NCBI RefSeq assembly: GCF_907165205.1
Contig: NC_058192.1
Location: 3,410,001 to 3,474,000, forward strand
DNA from: Coccinella septempunctata
Lineage: Eukaryota > Arthropoda > Insecta > Coleoptera > Coccinellidae
Length of the DNA stretch: 64,000 nucleotides
Direction: 5' to 3'
Numbering within the stretch: position 1 is the stretch's first letter; each line of letters starts with the position of its first letter. Of the stretch, positions 58,561-64,000 are shown one piece after another. A model generated the notes under the pieces. It did no database searches. It had not been told where the DNA came from and worked only from the letters and a program-made list of their open reading frames with translations. Position numbers and translations under genes: made by a program.

Positions 58561-59004
58561 TTCAAAACTCTACAATTTCCATCTGGAAACGTGATGAACT
58601 TCTTGGTAGATATTCATGAATTCTCTGTTTCATCGATCGTGGTTAAACTTGATAACACCACATCGCATGATCACCGTCTCGCTATCTTCAATCTTCTACT
58701 TTTTAAAACGATTCTCACGGTTATACGCCGCGACATCTCTTGATGGAATCGTGATGCATATTCTATAGGAATCATGATGAAAAACGGTGCGATATCAGCG
58801 GCCGTACCTCATACGAGCTTTTGAGTACAGTTTTCGAAAGATTAGTTAGTGAATTCAGATGAAACACTATGTAATCGAGGAGCAGATTCCCTATAAAGAT
58901 TTGATGCATAACTAATCTGTCAATGCATATTCCGAATTCACTCATGTAAGGGTCAAATCATCAGTTTTGTGTTTGTGATATTAAAACATAAATATCGAGG
59001 TTTA
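58561..59004. other. unassigned DNA
   Basis: Nothing recognised between the family B repeat and the AT-rich block. Confidence 0.3.
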
Positions 59005-61787
59005 ATATTTATTATATATAAATGATACCAAGCAATACACAATGTATTAATATAATTATATGGCAAATAGGTATTTTTCAACAACAATACGTATGTTGCT
59101 CAATTTATTGCACCTACCTCTAAAATCAATAAAAAAACAAACATCATAAATCATCATAAAATTATCCTAACATTAAATTAGGAACATTTTGAATGAGATG
59201 AGGAAAATATAAATACAAAATGGGAAAATGTTAAATAAACTTCTTTCAACTTGGAATAAAACACAACTATATAAAAGAAATGCAAATAATAAAGAAAATT
59301 ATTGAAATGTTTGCAAGTTCTACCATTTCAAATCTGTCTATTTTAAGTACTAAATTTTCACATTTACGTCTATTCTTTGTAATAATATATTATATACCAT
59401 TCTGCTCAATAGCAAAACTATATTCTGATGGTTACTTGGTTGATCTATGCTATATAAAAGATACACGTTTTTTTGCAATTATTTACCTTTATATGAAGGG
59501 TTTTAGGAACTCTGTTCAGCTGTTTATGGAGAATTTCCAAGACAGCTGTAAGTAAAGGCACCCAGTACCTCAACAGAAACTATATGTATGCTTTTATATT
59601 TTGGGAACTGAAGATATTCTGCCAAGAAATGAAACGTTGTCAAGGTACCGTTTTTCAAAATAATAGGAACCGTGTTATTTGCATTTCTTGTCTGAACATT
59701 CTCAATTATTGCCTTGAAAACTTCAGTTTTGCCTGATCAAAACGAATACTTGAGAATGCTCACTTTTCTTACTTCACTTAAAAATTTGAAGTCAGCAGAA
59801 ATTAAGTAGAAATGTTTTACAATACCTAAGCATTTCAACTTGCATCGATGAACTGAAAATATGGCACTGCACAAACAAAAAGCTCGCCGAGTGTCCCAAA
59901 CTACGCAATTTCTATACGTTAACATCTGTACAAACTATCATCATATTATATAAGATTTTTGATATTCTGTTTTCAGTAATGTATAAGAAAAATTTTCTGT
60001 ACAAATTGGAGATCTGTATAATATGTCTTTTAAAATACGGAGAGGTCTGTTATGAGGTATACAACTGATCTTCAGTGCATAGATAATATAAGTTTGGTCC
60101 TAAGAAGTTAGGTTATATCCTATACATCATCTGCACTTAGTGAGGTAGGTTGTTCAAAAACATAATATCAAAACTAAACATCACAAATTAGCATTTACAT
60201 TGCAGTTCAAGAACATAGTCTTGATTTATTGCTTCAATCATGTAATTTAACCCCAATGAAGAAAATCCAACAAATATCAAATAAAGCGTACTATTGAGAA
60301 AATAAGAATTAAAATTATTGAGCATATAATCTCACAAACTGCAATGTAAAATTGTATCTTCTTAGAACTACATTCACTTATTTGCATTTATGTCGACTAT
60401 AAATATATGTACAAAGACGAAACTTATAATTAAAAAACTTGCCAACAAGAATAAGAAACTACAATATTTACAATAATTACTTCAAAGTAACTAAGTACTT
60501 CACAAAGACATTAAGCACCACTAAAAGTGACCTCTTTCCTGAATTTCCACTCATTATTTTAGGAAAAGTTCGAATTGTATGTTTTTTTGCAACTCCATTG
60601 GTGTTCCTTGAACAAAGGTTCCAAGAATTTCGAAGGTCATTTATGATCGACAAACTTCTCGGTTTTTCAATTGTGAACGTTAAAGCTTTTTCGTGAGAAA
60701 GTCTCCAGTAAATCTTCAACTAGTTACAAATATGAATCATTTTTCCGAAGACAGTGTGAATGCTTGAAATCAATCACTGTTATCCATAACATTCGAACTT
60801 TCAACTAATATTCAATCTTCTATGTGTTCTACCATTTATCCCAGCTTTTGTAACAGGACAGTTTCTTGAATTACAATACTTAAACATTAATTAACAAGTA
60901 CTCTTTTTACACGTGCTTGCCCTAAAACTATGTGTATTTCAAATGCATATTTTCCAGTAATTAAGCAAGAACTGTCTAACATTTAACAATAAGTATACCA
61001 ACGAATATTATACTTGGTCAGCACAGCCGACATTTATGGAAATCTCAAATGAGGTATCTTACTCAGATTCGAAATAAAACTGTATTCTCTCAACCGTTCT
61101 GGTACATTCATAAATGTAAAAGTTGATTTTCCGAGTCTGAATAGTGTCATCAGTTTGGATTAAGCATATTAATAATATCGGCTAACTGTGTCTCTTCAGA
61201 ACAACTATATAAACGATCAGTGGTAAAAATAAAAACAATATACATAATCCGCTTTAATAAATTTTCTTGCTTTTGTAATGGAAGAGCTTGAAAACTACTT
61301 TGTTCGCAACAAATGGCTGAAAATATAAATAGACATTCATATAAAAATATCGAATGACCGCCAGTAAACGCGGAATATAAAAATGTGGAATTCTCATGGA
61401 AGTGTTCAAGTTAATCAGAAGCACTATTCGAATCTTTAAACTAATGACTTCAAAATAATTAACAACAGATTATTTGACAGCCTGGATGACTTAAGTGTTG
61501 ATATAGTAAGTACCTGAAATATATCACTGTTTCAAAATTGTAACTTCTATTAATTATAAACGTTGTTGGTGATCAAACATAGTGTAATTTTTCGGGATTT
61601 CCCTGAACTTTCGATATATGTGATACGGTATTTTTGTACTTTGGTTGAGGGATGAACGTTTGAAGGCAGGGTTGGTCAATCTCTACAGAAAAAATCTGTT
61701 ATCAGAATAATAGTACGGTAGAAACTAACGACCACTTCCTCCCTCCATGATATAAACCTATGATTGAAATTATAACAACGATGAATA
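59005..61787 (-). other. very AT-rich block, possible long 3' UTR
   Basis: About 2.8 kb with strong A/T bias, few CpG and no repeat family seen elsewhere in the window. On the minus strand AATAAA-type signals are present, including one near 59011 at the left edge. If 61788-61936 is a terminal coding exon, this would be its 3' UTR, ending about 1.7 kb upstream of the tensin-like promoter candidate. Plain AT-rich spacer is the alternative. Confidence 0.22.
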
Positions 61788-61936
61788 TCAAATATTGAAA
61801 CACAATAAAACAAAGACGAAATTATGTCTTGCAACTAATATCAAAAAAGGAGTGAATAAACGGTTGCAAAAGTCATTTAATGAATACATTTGATATTCAT
61901 CACAGCTTTTGACACCTGAGAAGAGATCATCAATTC
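61788..61936 (-). CDS. candidate terminal coding exon, unknown gene
   Basis: On the minus strand AATCAATTTGTTTTCAG forms a good acceptor. It is followed by an open frame reading IDDLFSGVKSCDEYQMYSLN, then a hydrophobic stretch (LFTPFLILVARHNFVFVLLC) and a stop about 49 codons on. I recognise no family. The frame is also open upstream of the acceptor, which weakens the exon reading. The AT-rich DNA to the left would be the 3' UTR. Chance is a serious alternative. Confidence 0.2.
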
Positions 61937-62054
61937 CTGAAAACAAATTGATTATCAATGAGTTGATTGTAACTGTTTCGGAATAGCTCGATTTCGAGGA
62001 AGCGATGCGAGAATTTTTACAAATATAATAAATTTCATCATTTTTTAAATCCAA

Positions 62055-62528
62055 ATAGAAAAATATACGATACGAAAATGCTAAATGTATTTGTACGATT
62101 CACACCTGGATGTAGAAAGATTGTATACATTGAAGAATAGTCCAGTAGATAAGAAAAAAAATGAAATTCGCTAGAAAAGTTCCTAAGTTCGTGGAAATTT
62201 TACAGTTTGTTCAGGGGTGCTGTGGGATGACTGTTTTCTCCGTCAAGAGTAGCAAGTGATAACTGGGGACGCCCAAAATCCTCAAAATTCATCTTTAAAG
62301 TTGTAGACCGTTGAATTTGCTACGATTTTCTGTACATAAACTTTTTTCTTAATGCTAATATTAACTAAGATACGGCCGATCAAAGTTAAAGGAATTTTCT
62401 CAAAATGGCAGAAACCAAGAGTTTCTTCTTTCATGTTCTCTAAAGATCCAGGGCAAACAGATCACAGTACAGTAGACCCGCTGACTTTAATCAGCCGAGT
62501 CTGAGGAATTCGTACAAGTATGAACTTG
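62055..62528. other. unassigned DNA
   Basis: 62265-62430 has the look of a dispersed repeat (GCCCAAAATCCTCAAAATTC ... AAGATACGGCCGATCAAAGT), but no second copy was seen here. Nothing else recognised. Confidence 0.3.
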
Positions 62529-63108
62529 AATATTAATGGAAACAACAATTCGGGAGGAATTGTTCCAATAATGATAAGGACAAGGCCCCCAAATGGAGAC
62601 CTCATCAGAGCAACATAGCATTTTTCTCTGGGTACATTTACCCAGAGTGCAACCCACTATAAAACGGTGTCCGATTCAATCCCCCCCAGATAGAAACCAA
62701 GACGAAGACAATAGCATATGTCCCATATTGGCGTAATCCATTTGGGGGCCTTGACGATGGCAAATTGGCTTGTTCAATTCAGATCGATTTATCCTTATTA
62801 TTGTATTCATTGCCGTTAGGCGTTATCATACTATTATTATTGTTCCAATAATGTGGGTTAGTCATGAACTAACATAGGAGATCCCAGAGAAGTCGAAACA
62901 TCCAAGTGCAACTGTAGACCGGTTTCGGGATCATGGTAGTCTCAAGCGATATCGGGACGTCGTTTTGAGATATTCTAATCACGATGCGCCATCTGTCAAG
63001 CAAAGACTGAATCAAACCTCACTCACTCATTATTGTTTCCATTAATATTTATCCTTCCCTGCTAAGCGCTTGGGGTGCTGTACACTGTACAATACTCCTT
63101 CTTTTTGT
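62529..63108. mobile_element. possible short mobile element with inverted and direct repeats
   Basis: The 17-mer AATATTAATGGAAACAA at 62529-62545 has its exact inverse at 63033-63049. A second inverted pair inside is AAGGCCCCCAAATGG (about 62582) and CCATTTGGGGGCCTT (about 62740). The 13-mer AAGTATGAACTTG occurs at 62516-62528, directly before the first inverted repeat, and again at 63109-63121, so it could be a target duplication enclosing 580 bp. The right inverted repeat lies 59 bp inside that boundary, so the edges are not consistent for a simple TIR element. No coding frame. Confidence 0.45.
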
Positions 63109-63121
63109 AAGTATGAACTTG

Positions 63122-64000
63122 CCTCTTATGCATAAAAGCAGTAAATCGAAGCCGTATGGTGCATTCCTTCCGATCGCTGGTGGAGCAGACTTCGGCTCCA
63201 GAAAATACAATATCATTGTTGGGGGTTCCTGCTGTATAGGGTGGTTTGGATGAGGTCAAACGAAGTAGTATTCCAAGTGATTTGAGAAAACTACGTGGAC
63301 TACATCAAAAGGCACTGCTAGACGCGGTTCTCAATGGAGCGATACGATAAACGATGCGACAGGTGATTCGATAAGCAAACCGACCCTTATTCGACACCGA
63401 TCTCTTATATCCGTGCAAACGTAATGGAAGCAACTAATTCAGATCGCGATACTACACCGATAAATATCGAAATCGCGTCGGTTTGGGGGACACAACTGCG
63501 ACAGAAATGTGATAGAGAATCAAATCGGAAAAAGTAGCACAGAATTTCGTAACTGATTGACGATTAAGCGCTATTGGCGAATCCAAAAATCTAGACGCCC
63601 TCTGCCGACTGAATTACGAAAGTACTTTGTCAGTACTGCAAAGTAAAAACAAGTTTTGTTCCTCATGTATTTTCATATCTCACGTTGTCCAACAAAGTAT
63701 TATAATTATTATTTGGAGAAGTTATATTGGGATTATTATCTGGGTTTCTGAATAGAAATATTGATTCCGAAAAAATATTGGAAAAGGTATTTATACCAGT
63801 GCTTTCAACTGGCAGGAGTTAGGTTAAACGATTTTCTCCTTGCGAGAGTTTTCTGCTAAATTCAATTGACGATTTAGAAATAAAATTTCATAAATTTCAT
63901 ACTTCCAAATGAATGCTTTTTCTCATCTGTAGAACTTGTTCCATGAGCCGAATCATATTTATGTCTCTTGAGATTTCAGTATGAGGAATACCTCTATATC
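63122..64000. other. unassigned DNA at right edge
   Basis: 63300-63620 is relatively CpG-rich (GACGCGG, GCGATACG, AATCGCGTCGG) compared with neighbours. A TATAGGGTGG tip lies near 63235. No gene recognised. Confidence 0.3.

Overview
This window is non-coding-rich, AT-rich eukaryotic DNA, most likely from an insect. The basis is decayed mariner (DD34D) and Tc1-like (DD34E) transposons with TA target-site duplications, many short terminal-inverted-repeat elements, GT-AG splice signals and no long uninterrupted host ORF. The species cannot be named from the sequence alone. There are no prokaryotic genes, rRNAs, tRNAs or CRISPR arrays that I could recognise.

Host gene. The best-supported host coding sequence is a 115-bp internal exon on the minus strand (18147-18261). 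It encodes the first half of an atypical C1 zinc finger (H-x12-C-x2-C-x10-C, with the donor splitting a codon right after CCR). The short C-x10-C spacing and the CHLCHQ...CCR wording best fit the tensin-2-like C1 domain. At 56950-57036 a second minus-strand exon candidate has a good-context ATG, 29 codons, a phase-0 GTGAGT donor and a CpG-rich, promoter-like block upstream (about 57130-57420). The two exons join in frame. This suggests the 5' end of one tensin-like gene, with a first intron of about 38.7 kb and a second intron that may run off the left edge. Inside intron 1, at 35119/35120 on the same strand, is a polypyrimidine-CAG|GTAAGG junction followed 53 bp later by another strong donor. 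That is the structure of a recursive-splicing (ratchet) site with an RS-exon.

Mobile DNA. Three copies of one Tc1-like family lie at 295-1815 (-), 15886-17402 (+) and 42143-43611 (+). A second, more diverged Tc1-like element is at 49174-50260 (-). Three copies of one mariner lie at 12796-13541 (-), 28385-28890 (-) and 29986-31249 (+). All transposase genes are broken. A ~630-bp inverted-repeat element (family A) occurs at 2483-4048, 9084-9640, 21255-21376 and 36013-36641. The first copy carries a nested 930-bp TIR element with GTGTGCGCA motifs. A 1.22-kb element with ~40-bp TIRs lies at 6404-7627. A hAT-like element (38137-40205) is built from two ~880-bp near-palindromic units, and a relative lies at 51466-52590. 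A composite repeat with a 174-bp tandem subunit (family B) occurs at 10552-11665, 29786-29960, 32740-33010 and 57904-58560.

Right end. 59005-62050 is very AT-rich and lacks recognisable repeats. It may be a long 3' UTR of another minus-strand gene whose last coding exon would be 61788-61936, but this is weak. Most remaining stretches show nothing I can name.
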